Part shown: positions 1 to 11,644 of the stretch, piece by piece | How positions within the stretch are numbered: the stretch's first letter is position 1 | Layout: the number at the start of each line of letters is the position of its first letter | NCBI GenBank assembly: GCA_977006965.1 | Contig: OZ345370.1 | Span: 2,046,001 to 2,110,000 of the forward strand | Length of the DNA: 64,000 nucleotides | DNA from: Phymatolithon calcareum | Lineage: Eukaryota > Rhodophyta > Florideophyceae > Hapalidiales | Reading direction: 5' to 3' | Position numbers and translations under genes: made by a program | The notes under the pieces: generated by a model | Told to the model about the DNA's origin: nothing | What the model saw: the letters and a program-made list of their open reading frames with translations, nothing else | Databases searched by the model: none

Positions 1-171
1 CTTGAGAGTTTCTGTTTCCAATTGCAACAGTTGCGCAGAGCTTAGATTTTGTAGGTCGTCGGTCCCAGAGCTGTCACTGCCAGACACCCCGCTGGATTCC
101 ACACCCGCGTTGACTGTGAAACTGAGACTGAACGCGAGGATGCATACGGCCGCTACTCTGAACGAGCCCAT
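1..171 (-). CDS. N-terminus of a secreted protein (partial, runs off the left edge)
   Basis: An open frame begins with ATG at 171 on the minus strand and stays open to base 1, giving 57 residues without a stop. The first ~22 residues form a textbook signal peptide: a short basic n-region (MGSFR), a hydrophobic core (VAAVCILAFSLSF) and a small-residue cleavage motif (TVNA before GVES). A Ser/Gly/Asp-rich stretch follows, then a more helical segment (LSSAQLLQLETETLK). It is divergent from the plastid protein gene starting at 550. The mature domain lies outside the window, so no function can be given. The signal peptide is visible in the sequence; that the gene is real is an inference from the composition of the frame. 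Confidence 0.5.
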   Translation of the reverse strand, partial: MGSFRVAAVCILAFSLSFTVNAGVESSGVSGSDSSGTDDLQNLSSAQLLQLETETLK

Positions 172-549
172 TGCGCGAAGGCGGAGGCGCGCTCCTCTCG
201 AATGATGGAAGAAGATGCGCAGGCAGGCGTTTCGAGCGCGGGCCTATGGCCGAGGCATAGCCGTAGGTACAGTACGGATCGCGGGTGAAGCTGTCTATGA
301 TGTAAGTTTTTTCAATCACTCTTTTGCTTACACTTCCATTTTTGGGGCACCACGTGGCGCATGCACGCTTGACTTCTGGCCAAATTTTGGTACATTCGAC
401 AATTGCCATCGAGCCACACAAATCTCAGCATGCAATCGCAAATCATTCAGGAGAGCTGCGGAGCTGATGAGTGATTTTGATCTCGGTGTGTTTACTGCCT
501 TCTTCTCCATGGCGTGCCACCAAATTCTGTTCATCGCCGCCCAAAAACC
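172..549. promoter_or_regulatory. Divergent intergenic region between the secreted-protein and DUF1995 genes
   Basis: This 378 bp segment separates two outward-facing start codons, so it should contain both promoters. I see no TATA box or other named element that I could defend. The open frames here carry no recognisable protein. Confidence 0.3.
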
Positions 550-1689
550 ATGATTTCAGTCAAGCAGCAATGCGGCAGCGCTTTTTTATCGCCTTGTGCA
601 ATTCTCATCCGCCCAAGCGCGAAACTGGCTCTCGACGGCACGTTCCGGAACTCGCAACTGCAACGTCCTACCCCGGTTCGGCGCTCCAACCTGCGATGCA
701 CTGCTGCGGACGATGGCGCCGGTGCTCCACCAGTATCCGTTGATACTGAAAAAAGAACCCCAACAGCCACTTCGTCCGGTGCTGGGACCATTGCCCCGCC
801 TCCATCGACCTTCTTCCAAGCAATTTCGCAGGCTCAGGATGCAGTAACGCAAGCCCTTACCGACGGTGAAAAGCTACTTGAAATTGAGTTCCCGCCGCTG
901 CCTACAGCCATGCTGGAAAGTGCCGCCGTTGGAGCGTACGACGTGTCAGACGCCAACATCAAACTTGCCGTTGATTTTGCGCGTCGCTTTGCGAGTGCGG
1001 GAAAACGAGTTGTCATCACCTTTCCGGACGCCATTGAAAAAGATCGCGCCGTCGAGCAGAACAACGAGTCCGAGGAGCCGATCAAAGGTATCAGATTTGG
1101 CTGTCTGAAGGATTCAAAGAAGGGGTCTTTAATCGACCGCATCTGGACCGTTCCAGATATTGATATCGCAGTGCGTGAAGGCGACGACATTTTCGTGATT
1201 CTGGGTGCATCGGCACAAGAATTGCCGGACGTCGAGCGACTTGTCGAGGCGGCTGGGGAACGGCCGGTTATTCTGTTCAATTTGAAACTCGACTCCGCGC
1301 GCGGCGACTTGGGACTTCCAGCATTCCCACGAAAAGCAATGCATTATCGCTTCCTCAGTCGCGTCTTGCCGGTGTATTACCTGCGCACTAGAACATATTC
1401 TCGCTCCATGCGAAAGTCCCCTTTCGTCGTCAACTATTCCGGTGCGCTGTACCGCGTTTACCCTGGGCCATACCAGGTGCTCCTCGACAGCGCTTCGGGA
1501 AATTATCGCAGGTTGACTACACTTGATGAGCGCCCCCCGCTCGGGCAGGTGCGCGATATTCTGACGGATGGACTGAACATCGATAACGTGCAAGGGCAAT
1601 CGGAAAGCTTTTTGTTCAAGGGATATAAGTCCACCACATGGTGGGAGGACGACCGCGAGAAACAGGCGTCAAACAAATGGCGCTCTTGA
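550..1689 (+). CDS. Plastid-targeted DUF1995 protein (LPA3-like)
   Basis: 379 aa, intronless. An upstream in-frame GTG exists, but the first ATG is at 550 and gives a good transit peptide: residues 1-~55 are rich in Ser, Arg, Pro and Ala with almost no acidic residues, ending near RRSNLRC before the acidic TAADDG. The mature part matches the DUF1995 family: ISQAQDAVTQAL, then LLEIEFPPLP (~residues 112-121), a nucleotide-fold-like middle (GKRVVITFPDA, IAVREGDDIFVILGAS, RPVILFNLKLD) and the C-terminal Tyr/Trp-rich part (FLSRVLPVYYLR, LYRVYPGPYQVLL, STTWWEDDREK). Plant members include LPA3, a photosystem II assembly factor in the stroma, and the C-terminal part of a chloroplast adenylate kinase. 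No kinase domain is present here, so the LPA3-like type fits best. Exact role is inferred from the family. Confidence 0.8.
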   Translation: MISVKQQCGSAFLSPCAILIRPSAKLALDGTFRNSQLQRPTPVRRSNLRCTAADDGAGAPPVSVDTEKRTPTATSSGAGTIAPPPSTFFQAISQAQDAVTQALTDGEKLLEIEFPPLPTAMLESAAVGAYDVSDANIKLAVDFARRFASAGKRVVITFPDAIEKDRAVEQNNESEEPIKGIRFGCLKDSKKGSLIDRIWTVPDIDIAVREGDDIFVILGASAQELPDVERLVEAAGERPVILFNLKLDSARGDLGLPAFPRKAMHYRFLSRVLPVYYLRTRTYSRSMRKSPFVVNYSGALYRVYPGPYQVLLDSASGNYRRLTTLDERPPLGQVRDILTDGLNIDNVQGQSESFLFKGYKSTTWWEDDREKQASNKWRS

Positions 1690-2379
1690 ATGCGTTTTTC
1701 TAATAGGGGTGGAGGTAGAGCTCGCCATGTTGCAGCGTGAAACGTGAAAGTCTGGAAAAATGTAAACGGGGCGTTTTGTTACATGATAGAGATAGCGCAG
1801 GAAGAATGTCGTAGTGCAGCGACCACCACCACTTTACGTTGCTTTCATAGTTGTTCGGACTTCGCAGTTGTGAATACAATGCTTTCCTGCCTCGGCTTGA
1901 AGCATTCACAGGTCAAACACCGTTATCGTCTAGTGCGCTGAACTGCTTTTGCGTGCCCTGAAGATTTCTTGTGCCAAGTACAAGTGTGGCCTCCCGTGTG
2001 ATTAACTAAGCATGACTTCAACATAGCGCACTTGGCCGTCTTCAAATAACTCACCAAGACGTAAAACGTCAAGCATCAGCTCCGTGGCGTCGTCGGGGTC
2101 AAATAAGCGGCAAAGGATTTCTCAAACGCACGAGACAGGAATGTGCACGCAAGGAGTCAGTCAGTGGACGATTGTATGGGGTTCATTTCATCCAGGATAC
2201 AGACCCTGGGTTTCAAGCAATAGCAACAAGTCAGTCGTGGGAAGAGTCCACGTGCGACATGTTGAGGTGCAAAATCAGAGAATCACAGACGTTGCTCTGA
2301 AAGAATCTCGTCGCAGTGCCTTGCGTGCAAATGCGACGTTCACGGCAACAAGGGCTATATACCATAGCATTTTTTAGTA
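1690..2379. other. Intergenic, no gene recognised
   Basis: This is the 3' flank of the DUF1995 gene. Open frames here are short and have no recognisable motif. A LINE 3' tail follows directly. Confidence 0.4.
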
Positions 2380-2530
2380 TTGCATATTCCCCAAGTGACG
2401 TTATCAGCGCGTCGAGGGCCTAAGTTTCCTCACTCTGCCCCATCATTCGCTTCGTTAAGAGCCGCTCGTATGTTTCGGTTGGGCACGTCGTCGAAGAATT
2501 CTTCCGGGGGCCGGGTTAACTCACTGGACT
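2380..2530 (-). mobile_element. LINE 3'-end fragment, copy 1
   Basis: On the minus strand the words GACGTGCCCAACCGAAAC, then a GAGGAAACTTAGGCCCTCGA-type stretch, then a CACTTGGGGAATATGCA end recur near 3150-3290 and, in the opposite orientation, near 24170-24255. The shared 3' terminus and the reverse-transcriptase C-terminal coding upstream of the other two copies identify it as the tail of a non-LTR retrotransposon. This copy keeps only about 150 bp. Confidence 0.5.
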
Positions 2531-3144
2531 AACATCTTTTCGACCGTTCGGTGCTCGTCCAGTTCCCGCACTAATTTGAAGTGCCCAGAAAGACTTCGAG
2601 TATAGGCTTTCGAGCCCTGTCTGCCATTTTTCTTCAGGTAATCTTGATTAAGACTTTGGACGATGTTGAGGTTATCTACCGTGGAGTTCTTCAATTATCT
2701 TCCAGGACTCGAGGTCGCTGAAATGGCGGTGCCACCCTTGCACTTCATCTCGCAATTCCTTTGAAATCAATTATTGATTTAAGAGGAATCGCTTTTACGT
2801 GTCGAAATGGTTGAGCGAAGAACAAACTTAGAGGTCTCATCATCATGGCGTTCGGGCAGTTTAGTCGAATTTTAAAGCTCAGACAGTTAGTAAATATTGC
2901 CAAAGCGTAGGGCATGGTGAAATCAGTCGGTCAGAAACAACACGACTCCGTCCATATTCCGGTGTTGTCGAACTTATGAGAACATTTTGACCAATTGATT
3001 CTACAATGCGCACTGTATCATAATGATGAAATGCATCTAGATGAATAGACGTTTGACTTTAATTTTGACTGTGAAACATTGGTGCAGAGCTGAGTACGTC
3101 AGACATACTGTCTCGACCCTCAAACATATTCTTCACTACATTGA
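2531..3144. other. No gene recognised between two LINE fragments
   Basis: AT-rich sequence with stops in all frames. It may be eroded retrotransposon DNA, but no protein motif survives. Confidence 0.35.
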
Positions 3145-4250
3145 GGTCTGCATTTCCCTCAAGTGAGGTTAGCAGAGCTTTGAGGGCCTAAGTTTTCTCT
3201 ATTCTATCCTATCATTTTCGACATTGAAAGCTGTTTGTACGTTGCAGTTGGGGACGGTTTTTTTTGACACACTGAAGTAATGCGCTTGGCGCACCAAGCG
3301 GTTCTCTTCCACGCGGAATATATGTCCAGGCCAATTCCTTTGTTTTTGTCTTTCGAGCAGAACTAGGTCGAGAGAGAATTCTCGAGCCTCCTTTTGCAAC
3401 TGTTCCACCAATTCTCTTAGACAGCATTATCGTTAGTGTTGAGTTCAACTTCCGCTTTGCTTGCGAGATCATTTTTCAGAGAATCCTGTGTATTACGATG
3501 CAGCTCAAGAGTCGGAGAAAAGCTTTATTGCGAGTCTGCCGTCGGTCTGCACGCGCTTTATTTCACGAAAGCGGTTCCAAGCCAGCATGGCGCGATGATC
3601 TAATGGAATTATCAGGTCCCCGTTTCTGTGCTGTATAGTTCCAAGATACTTGAAGTTCAGCTCATCCGTCAACTCTTGGTCTCCGATACGTAGGTGTTCG
3701 CGCTTCTTTTGTTCTGCCATTCTTTTTGCCTCTAACGATTATAATAGGGACGGATCTGGAGCGAGAGATAGCATTCGATTGCGCGTCTGTCGCGGATCTC
3801 CAGTGCTATTCTGTGAGCCTGAGGAGTTTGTGGGGCTCGCCGCCGAAATATTTGACGGAGACGCGCATCCGACATGCACAAGTCCCATTCCAATCGGCCA
3901 AAATCGTCCCACCTCCGGATTTCTATTGTGGAGCCAAGCGAGCGGCAGGCGACAGGATTGTTCTCGACGGCGGTCGGGCAGGTCTTGCAATGTAGTGAGC
4001 GGTAAATCGCTATAGAGCTCGCATACGGGAATTTTTTCGCAGCTGTTGCATTTGAGCTTGAAGTCCACTACAACGACATGCTCTTCCGTTGTGCGGGATA
4101 CTTTTTGTACTTTTTGTGTGTGCAATTCCAAGCTCTTTGGGATGGATATGAATAGTTCTCTCTCGGATATGGCACCTGAACGCCATCTTGACAGCCCCGC
4201 TGAGACGAAAGCGGCATTTCCATTCAGCAGACAAACATCGCCGGCGTATT
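3145..4250 (-). pseudogene. LINE-type reverse transcriptase fossil
   Basis: Read on the minus strand, the segment at ~4250-4050 begins with YAGDVCLL, a decayed form of the YADD polymerase motif of LINE reverse transcriptases. It is followed by SRTTEEHVVVVDFKLK, which matches the post-YADD region of endonuclease/RT elements. After a break, ~3690-3510 reads KREHLRIGDQEL ... FKYLGTIQHRNGD and HRAMLAWNRFREIKRV, the conserved RT 'thumb' segment. The end (~3400-3200) contains WPGHIFRVEENRLVR, the usual C-terminal W-GH-R motif, then the shared 3' tail ending at about 3145. Several frameshifts and stops separate the pieces, and the sequence between 4010 and 3740 matches nothing I know. This is dead retrotransposon DNA; the clade cannot be fixed by eye. 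Confidence 0.6.
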
Positions 4251-6132
4251 AAACCTTGTTAATTCGGAGTGTAGACGTCAAGCTCGTACCTGCACTGCTG
4301 TTCATGTGCCTTCAAAAAATCGAGTCTAACGCAATGATGAAGCATGTGAAGCATACCCGAGCAGCTGCCGTCGTTCGATGACGACATTCTTTGAATAGAC
4401 TTGTGGCTCACTTTTAAGCTGTAATCGAACTCTTGTCGCCTCGTAGTCAAGACAGAGTACACAAGCAGACTTTTCTGGGAAAGCGTAGCTGTGCAGCGAA
4501 GACATCAGGGAACTGTGGCCGATTCTCGCGTGACAGATCTTGTACGTTTCTATTATCCACCTCTTCAATTGCATTGCCGTAGAGAGAAATGGCGATAGGC
4601 GACCAGAACATCGTATAATAATATGTTCCACTGTTTCCTTGAGATTACGTACTCAAATCTTGCGCACTGGATCTCAGCGTAGCGGTTCAGTTGTTTGTGT
4701 CCATGGGGAAATATTTCAACCATGCTTGGCCTTCGAAAGATAGGTAAAACAACGATCTCTTGCTCAGGATCCCACTGGGAGTAAAAGGCAGTGAAAAGCT
4801 CGGCTCGCACATTGTCCTATCGCAGGCGTGGTACACATGCAGGACAAACCGTGCATGATGCCGAGGGCGCGATGCGTAATTGTCTTTCGTTGGAAATGAC
4901 TTTTCGTTCGACGACACATGCCTCTGGGCACAGGTATCATTTTCTTAAAAGTTTGCCCTATGCCATGTAGCATCTGAGTCCTTCCAGTTCGAGCGCTTCT
5001 TCGTTTTAAGGGGTGCCGGCGTGACGTGGCAGCGGTCGTGCCTCCTCCCGTCTCTCCGAGCATCGACACTGTGCTTCACGTAGCACGGTACGCATGTGAA
5101 GCCTTGCGAACTGCTGCCGTTGACTTCACCACATTGTTCTTTTTGGTTGCGCAGCTTCTAAAAGAGTTTGATAAATTCTTTCAAGACGAAAAACTCAAAA
5201 TCTGCTGCTTTTGAGTTGGCCACGGCCAACTTTGCATCTCTGGTCATATTTTGCGAATCGATATGATCGTTTATGATTGCAGGAGCAATGAAAACATATT
5301 TTCTTTATAGGCGTCCAAGTCTTCGAGCAGAGGGAAATCTCCCATTCTATTCTTCCGACAAAGTGCGTGTCTAAACGAAACACCGGCAAAAACGCCACCT
5401 ATTAGAAATTCTATATCTATCGTATTCTTGGCGTAGTTCCTGAGAAGCAAGAGAAAGAGAGATAGCCGTCCCGGCATCGGACAGATGAGGCGTCAGCATT
5501 AGAAAGAAAATCAATTGCAGTCGAATAACAAAGATGGAAGCCGTCTCAAGTATAACGCGCCCAATCTCCATTCGTCGATATTTCTCAAAGCCCTGTCAAA
5601 AACAAATATGCAATCCGTGCGATCGCAGATGGGAAGGCGGGCGGGAAGAAAGGAAAGCCCTGCGGAAAACAGAATTGGCGGCAGAGACGCAGATGCGCTT
5701 TAAGCGCTTGTAGGAGACCTCCATCAAGTCTCTACGGCGCTGCGAAGAGACAGACACTGTCGCCGGCGCGGTGACCGGTATGGCGCCGGAAGAAACGGAC
5801 GCTGTCGGAAGCTCGGTGGTGCTAGCCGTCGCTTCTTGTTGCCGAAGATTGTCGCCGCTGTCGAATCATGAGGCTTATCTGTCAGTAGCGTTTGATTCGC
5901 CCCTCCGTTCGGTGTGTGCAGGAACCGGTGCGTCGGACCTCGCGTGCGTAGCAACCGCAAAAATGCATCCAGAAAATACGTCAACTTGTCGCCGCTTCGC
6001 AATTCTAGCTAGAGCCTCGCCGACTGAATCGCAGCATCGCACGGCATTGAAAATATTGTCTTCACTTAGTACTTGAATCAAGTAAATGATATAGAAGAGT
6101 AGCTTTTTAAAACAAGTTTGCAGGAACGAAGT
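4251..6132. other. Intergenic, no gene recognised
   Basis: Open frames on both strands are below about 100 codons, overlap each other and show no domain. Some minus-strand pieces near 4.3-5.0 kb may be further eroded transposon coding sequence, but nothing can be named. Confidence 0.4.
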
Positions 6133-7317
6133 TTATGCTGGTCTTGCCGAGCACAGCTCTCGTCGAATGTTTTTGAATGCGTCTCTCTGGATCTTCGTGA
6201 GCTTGCTTGTCGCTTTGCTTAAAGCACTAGCCGAAAAGTTCGCAATATGGTCATCCGTATTCAGAAACTCGACAACAACGTGGGGGTCAATCTCGCTTAT
6301 GGACCGTAGAGCAGCCCCCGCCATACTCTTCGCCTCTTCCTCCGGCCGCAATAGCATGTGTCTTATAGATGATATCAACTTTTTTTGACAAATTCCATTC
6401 TTCGCTTGAGTCGCAAGTGCAAACAATGCCGCCCGAGCCTGCCACAAGTCTGCCGCACCCGTCCATACAAACAAGCGCTCTAAAATCAATGCTTTCTCAC
6501 ATGGATCACTAGAGCCCTGTTCCACCAAGTAGTGCAGAATTTTAGTCGCAAAATGGTCGCAAACCTTGTACACCTTGATGTGCCCTTTACGGAATACCGT
6601 TTCAAATCGAGTCAAGTCCGTGTGCGATATGTGCTTCTTTGCAATTAAAACTTCTTGAATGAATAATATCGCTGCTAGCTTGTCCTCGTACCACTCAGAC
6701 TCGATGAGAAAGAGTGCAAACTTCTTCTGCACCTCCACAGGTACCGCTCCATGTGTGCGCTCCCATTCCTGGAACCAACCGTGCAACTTGTAGCGAATGT
6801 CCAACATTTTCATTCCCCGAACTGACAAATCTTGTCGAATAAGCCGCGTTATTTTCGCTTTGTCGTGCTCGGTACCCATACCCTGGATCAAGTCCTGGAA
6901 TGAATGGACCATCGCCTCATGCGGGGGCGGGGAGCTTTCCGAAAGACTCGAGCTGAAGTCAGAGTAGTCGAACAGCTCTTCGAATGGATCAACCCCGGTG
7001 CACTCTTGGAGGTTTCCGTTTAGATCGAACTGGGGTGAGAAAACTGGTGAATATTCTGCGAAACGAAGGTGTTGAGGAAAAGTTTGAACCTTCGTACGCG
7101 GGATATCGGGTTGGAGAAACGGCGAGAGATGATCGACGGAGCGCTCTTGCAGATTTCTGTCTTGTAGGTCATAGTCTAGTGATCGCTCGGCCGTTTCCGG
7201 CAGACGATCGGATGATGATTCGAATGAGGCGATCACGACAGGAACTGATAACGGGGCTTCCTCGCTCGTTTCCCAGTGTCCTTCCGAGAATGGCACAAGA
7301 TCTCGTACGCAAACCAT
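6133..7317 (-). CDS. AlkD-like DNA alkylation repair protein (HEAT-like repeats)
   Basis: 394 aa, intronless; start taken at the first in-frame ATG (7317), since the frame above it has only GTG after a stop. Residues 1-~160 are acidic, Ser/Pro-rich and probably disordered (DFSSSLSESSPPPHE). The C-terminal ~230 residues match the DNA_alkylation family: KLHGWFQEWERTH, FALFLIESEWYEDKLAAIL, RKGHIKVYKVCDHFATK, TGAADLWQARAALFALAT, and SMAGAALRSISEIDPHVVV. In bacterial AlkD these ALK/HEAT-like repeats form a cradle that excises positively charged alkylated bases. The Asp and Trp/Arg of the 'CDHFA' and 'LWQARAAL' segments lie where AlkD has catalytic and DNA-contacting residues. The role in base-lesion repair is inferred from the family; no targeting signal was seen. 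Confidence 0.75.
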   Translation of the reverse strand: MVCVRDLVPFSEGHWETSEEAPLSVPVVIASFESSSDRLPETAERSLDYDLQDRNLQERSVDHLSPFLQPDIPRTKVQTFPQHLRFAEYSPVFSPQFDLNGNLQECTGVDPFEELFDYSDFSSSLSESSPPPHEAMVHSFQDLIQGMGTEHDKAKITRLIRQDLSVRGMKMLDIRYKLHGWFQEWERTHGAVPVEVQKKFALFLIESEWYEDKLAAILFIQEVLIAKKHISHTDLTRFETVFRKGHIKVYKVCDHFATKILHYLVEQGSSDPCEKALILERLFVWTGAADLWQARAALFALATQAKNGICQKKLISSIRHMLLRPEEEAKSMAGAALRSISEIDPHVVVEFLNTDDHIANFSASALSKATSKLTKIQRDAFKNIRRELCSARPA

Positions 7318-9950
7318 CCCTAGCAATTGTTTTCCAGCTCCCGGCACTCAGAATCTGGCGCTTTTGTGGCTGTCTTGATGGAAAGCCTGATTGCGGATGT
7401 ACCACTCCGTGGAAATAAACTTTGCAGACCGAGGAAAGGGACTGCGATCGGAACAGCGTGGATGGCGGCCGGAGCGTGGCTAAAATGCGCGGTGATTTAC
7501 AGTTACAAGAAGCGTAATAGTGTTATCATAGCTTACCAACGGTTTTCCATAGCTGTGGGACGATCGTTGGAGCTCTCTACGCCACAATCGATGCAGAATT
7601 CAGCCCACAAATCAAAGTATCCGACTCAAAATTTGCTGCACGCTCACTGCAACATGTGGTAAAGCTCGAATACGCAAAGGCTTCGAAACCGCCAGGGCTA
7701 CGAGATATGTTCTGTGTACCGTTTGTTGGTCTTTCCAGAAACAGGCAAAATGCATATTTGGAAATAGCCTGTGCTATTGTATGCTCAGAAGCAATTGAGA
7801 TTCGTGGTATAAGGATAGTGCTACCGGTTGAGGTAGGCTAGTCCATTAATTACTACGATCTGCTGACTTGCTATCGGTCTCTCGAAGGACATCTCTACGG
7901 TCGAACCTTCCACACGTTTTTGTTGCGAGTAAACAACTAGCCTGTGTTCCACAAATGGGACGAGGACAGGGATGTTCATCAAGGCACGACATCCCTTAGT
8001 GATTGGTAAAAGTGCCATTTCAAAAACGTTGTCAATTTCTTCAGTTTATACCGAAGCGAACTTTCACATCCTAAAATTTCTGAAACTTTTGAAAAGGGCA
8101 GGGCACCGGTACCAAAAACTGTCACAAGTAGCTTTCATTGCACGTCCCGCTCCCTCGGTGTGCTGTCGCACAAGTGCTCCAGGAAGCAGGGATTGTGAAA
8201 GGGTTCGTCAAAAGTGACAAACGGTAATACTCAACAATACAAAAGAAGTGACATCTGTCTCTGACATTAGTCAAAATTGAAATATTTGTTTTCCAAGGAG
8301 AGGGGGATCTCGATAGATTAGATTTCGCGACTTCTTTCTCGAAGTTTCCCTTGGAAAAATTTTGAAAGCTTGTCACGCCAACCGGCACGTACACGCAATG
8401 CGCTCATTCCGCGAAAAGGAAACGATTAGTGTCGGAGGATGCTAATGCAAAATAAAATGGATATTGGTGCCTAGTATACAGTGTGATACGTAGGCTCTTT
8501 CAAAGCTATATATACCATAGACATGATGCTGAGATGTCTCAAGACGGTGTTCTGGAAGCGGGCCATCGCAGAACATGTCAGCACCAGTGACGCGTCAGTG
8601 TACTAAAAAGAGTCATTGTACCCATAGTGGCATCAGTGTAGATGGTGCGCGCCAGACACACGAAATTCTGACTGCAAGGGGCTGGAGAAGTATCAGGGGC
8701 CTTATTTCGTCCGCCAAGCTCGTTTCTTTGTCACAAAAAGCAGTTATTTTTGCAGCGCTGTGCACTATTGCGTTTCCCACGCAGTCTACTGAAACGAAAT
8801 ATCATCTGCAGTGCAGCAGGCTCAGAACGGCTTATTATTGGTACTCGTTTCTTCGCATATACTAATTGCACGTTGTGCAGGAAGGGCCTTGGAGGGCGAC
8901 GTGCTTCCCATGCAGGCCGAGTGCAGCCCATGTTCGCCCCTCTGTTGACGGTTACGCAGAAGAGTACAATGCCACAGAAAGTCAGAAATAGTGTACAATC
9001 AATCAAGACGTGTAGTACATTTTGTATTCGTGCATGAATGGAGCTATGAGACAAATAATAGCCGATTGTTAACACAATAGTATGATAGCTGAGGTAATAC
9101 TATCCCAATATTTGTAATTGAATAAATGCATATGATACAAGTATCATATGCAACAGGAAAATTGTTCAGGTCCAGCGGAGCGGTAGGGCAATTGCTGAGC
9201 AGTCAACGTGTCAACCCAGGACCTCGATGCCGAGTTCTAGAAAACTTTCGCCAACTGCATTGTGCACTATACGGCTATCTCTCACCGCAGCCTCAACTCA
9301 ACAAATATATCCTGGAGAAAGGAGTGTCGTTCGAAACATCTAGCAATTGTGGATGAAAAGCACAGGAATTGTGACATGTGTTATTTGCAGTAGAACCAGG
9401 CGTATCAATCTAATTCGACGGCTTTTTCTATTTGCCTCTCAGCAGAGCGATATTTTGAGTTCTCGGTATCTTTCCCGCTTCGCAAACACGAGTCTTTCGC
9501 CATATGGGCTGCAGCATTAGCCGGAAAATAGAACGTACATCCAGTGCTATCCAGTACCCTAGATTGTTTATGTTCCGATGAGTCCAATCTTCAGACTTTT
9601 GATAGGCCTATTAAATACTCGTGCGTGCAGTACAGGCATTTGAAAGTCTTGCGAACGTCACTGTTACATTCAACAGAATTCTAGAAAAATATGAAAAAAG
9701 CAGTGTGCAAGAATGAAGAAAAAAACGAAGTACGAACAGCAGTCAAGACCATGAGAAATTGAAAAGAGTAGGGCAAACCAAGAATCAAGAAATAAACTCA
9801 ACGATGCAGTAGACGAGGTAGAGATGTACAGACTTGCCTTAGACACATGGTCCCTTCTCAATAAATCCACTTAATTTCAAACACATATTTGTTAGTCAAA
9901 GCGCTTCCAGCTTGTGATAAATATTCATACGTGCCCCGCACAGCTATTGA
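7318..9950. other. Intergenic, no gene recognised
   Basis: 2.6 kb with only short open frames. It holds one perfect palindrome (listed separately). No transposon protein or RNA gene was recognised. Confidence 0.4.
9127..9152. repeat. Perfect 12 bp inverted repeat, 2 nt spacer
   Basis: TGCATATGATAC and its exact reverse complement flank a central AA. The 11-mer GCATATGATAC also occurs alone near 23724. It could be a dimeric binding site or a short hairpin; no function can be assigned. Confidence 0.5.
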
Positions 9951-10247
9951 GCAACGGTGCACGGGGCATTAGGAGCGCTCGTTGCGCTTTCGTCGCAGTC
10001 TGACGCGAAATTGACGAAGGAAGTGGAGCGGGCTGTGCGGAAAGATGTATCACTTGTGGGATACGATCATACGGCGTTTCGGTCCGCTGTTTATCCTGTG
10101 AAGAACATTTTTGATGGTGACCTTTGTGAGTCCTTCCTCGCTAAGGGGGGCGAGAGACAGGCAGAGATTGGTAGTGCTGTGGGTCGCGAACCGGCCGATG
10201 TTATTCGCGCGCTACTGGATTTGAGATGGACGGCTGAATCACAGTGA
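9951..10247 (+). pseudogene. SF3B3 C-terminal fragment
   Basis: It encodes the last ~95 residues of the SF3B3 protein (HGALGALVALSSQ ... LLDLRWTAESQ) followed by the same stop codon, but has no promoter or upstream coding. One replacement (Ile to Ser in EIG-AVG) separates it from the intact gene. It is a by-product of the segmental duplication, not a functional gene. Confidence 0.9.
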
Positions 10248-11393
10248 GGAGTGTCTTGCAGCTAAGAATAAAGCACTTAGAGTTCTCGAATCGGGCGAAA
10301 CATTCAAAGTCGCAAACAAAAGCGTATGGCAAGTTACGTATGTCACTTATCTTGGAGCGGGCTGAAAGAATGTTACAACGCCTACTAGAGAAGGCAACTA
10401 AAACCGGTTACAAATTGTGCGCGCTTGGAGTCTTCAAGAGAAGCCTGAACAGTGTATTACCGCTGGGGCCTTGAGAAACAAGATCTTCAAGACCCTAGCA
10501 GTAATACAGCCAACGCGTTCAAGAGAAGAAATAGAGCATGTCGCCAAGGATACTGAACAAGCGTTCTTTTACCGAATCTTTCGGGAATTTGATCTCGACA
10601 TCTGCGAACAAAGTACAATTCATGCTGAGCAAAAACCCAAGCATACGATTAGAGCTACTCGAATGAGTTTTCCTGTAGAACAATGAGAAATCTCTGAGAC
10701 TAAAAAAAGAATAATACACTTTACAAGAGTGTTCTTCTTTGCCAAGGAAAAACTTCTTTTCGCGCTCTCTTTTTGTCCGCAGCAAATTCTGGAATCTTCA
10801 CAACGACCATCGCGAGTATAATTGAAGAGCAACTTATTGATGACTCGAAATATTGAACACTATCTTAATTTGAAGAACATGTTTGTATCTAGGTGATGGA
10901 GTATCGACACTGTTCGCAACTTCGGGATTTCTTCCATTGCCTAGTTTGTTTGTGGCCTTTCGGGGATAAAGGAATGGAGTTCTCATTATTGAACAACACT
11001 TCGCATCAGAGCCGGGGGTTGCAGGTGTTCATAGATCCCAGCACCTTTATTCATTCCTAAACTCATTGCACGTTAATTGTGGTCTAAAAAGGTGCTCATC
11101 TCAAAAATGCATCACCAAGGGCTTTGCGGAGGACGCCGATGAGTCTACTGTCACGTGGCAAACGTATGCATTTCTTTTAAGACCTTGCAAGCGCTAGAAA
11201 GGGGGAGCTCCCGAGTGTGTGGCACATAGCTTGAGTATTGGAGTCTTGCCGATACAAAAGCATTGTGCATCATCGATTGAGGAGTACTTCAATGATCCTC
11301 ACCGCGTCCCCGTTTTTGGATACGTTCGCTGAAGCCTATCAGTGCTTGTCCGTACTGAAGAATCAATCATTCTAAAAGGAATCCGTCACAGGA
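9951..11393 (+). repeat. Inverted segmental duplication, truncated copy (mate at 30347-31794)
   Basis: The segment is nearly identical to the reverse complement of 30347-31794. It begins inside the last part of the SF3B3 coding region, passes its stop codon and continues through ~1.1 kb of 3' flank, ending at the shared word GGAATCCGTCACAG. In the coding part only one residue of about 95 differs. Downstream there are scattered substitutions and small indels, so identity is roughly 95-98% by eye. The two copies face each other across about 19 kb. Confidence 0.9.
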
Positions 11394-11640
11394 GGAGATC
11401 CACTCGGATCGCGATTCATAGGATGCTCATAGTAGGTGATCTGTCGGGCCGTAAGGGAATCTTGTCTCTCGTGTATCTATGCGCTGTTTTTTCGCTTCGC
11501 TGGTAGTATTTAAGATAGTTAGTTCGTTCGTCTGAGTAAAGGAAGGTGGGAGATCTTCGAATTTCGCCTCGACTGCTCGGATGGCGCACGCTCAAGCTCG
11601 CCTTCACGTCCATTCGACCATGCGGAATTGAAATTCTCCC
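11394..11640. other. Short non-coding gap before the tandem repeat
   Basis: Nothing recognised; the duplication ends on its left and the ~177 bp tandem repeat begins on its right. Confidence 0.35.
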
Positions 11641-11644
11641 ACCC

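Noticed and set aside
1129-1599. Long minus-strand frames opposite the DUF1995 gene
   Set aside because: They are shadows of a confidently identified gene on the plus strand.
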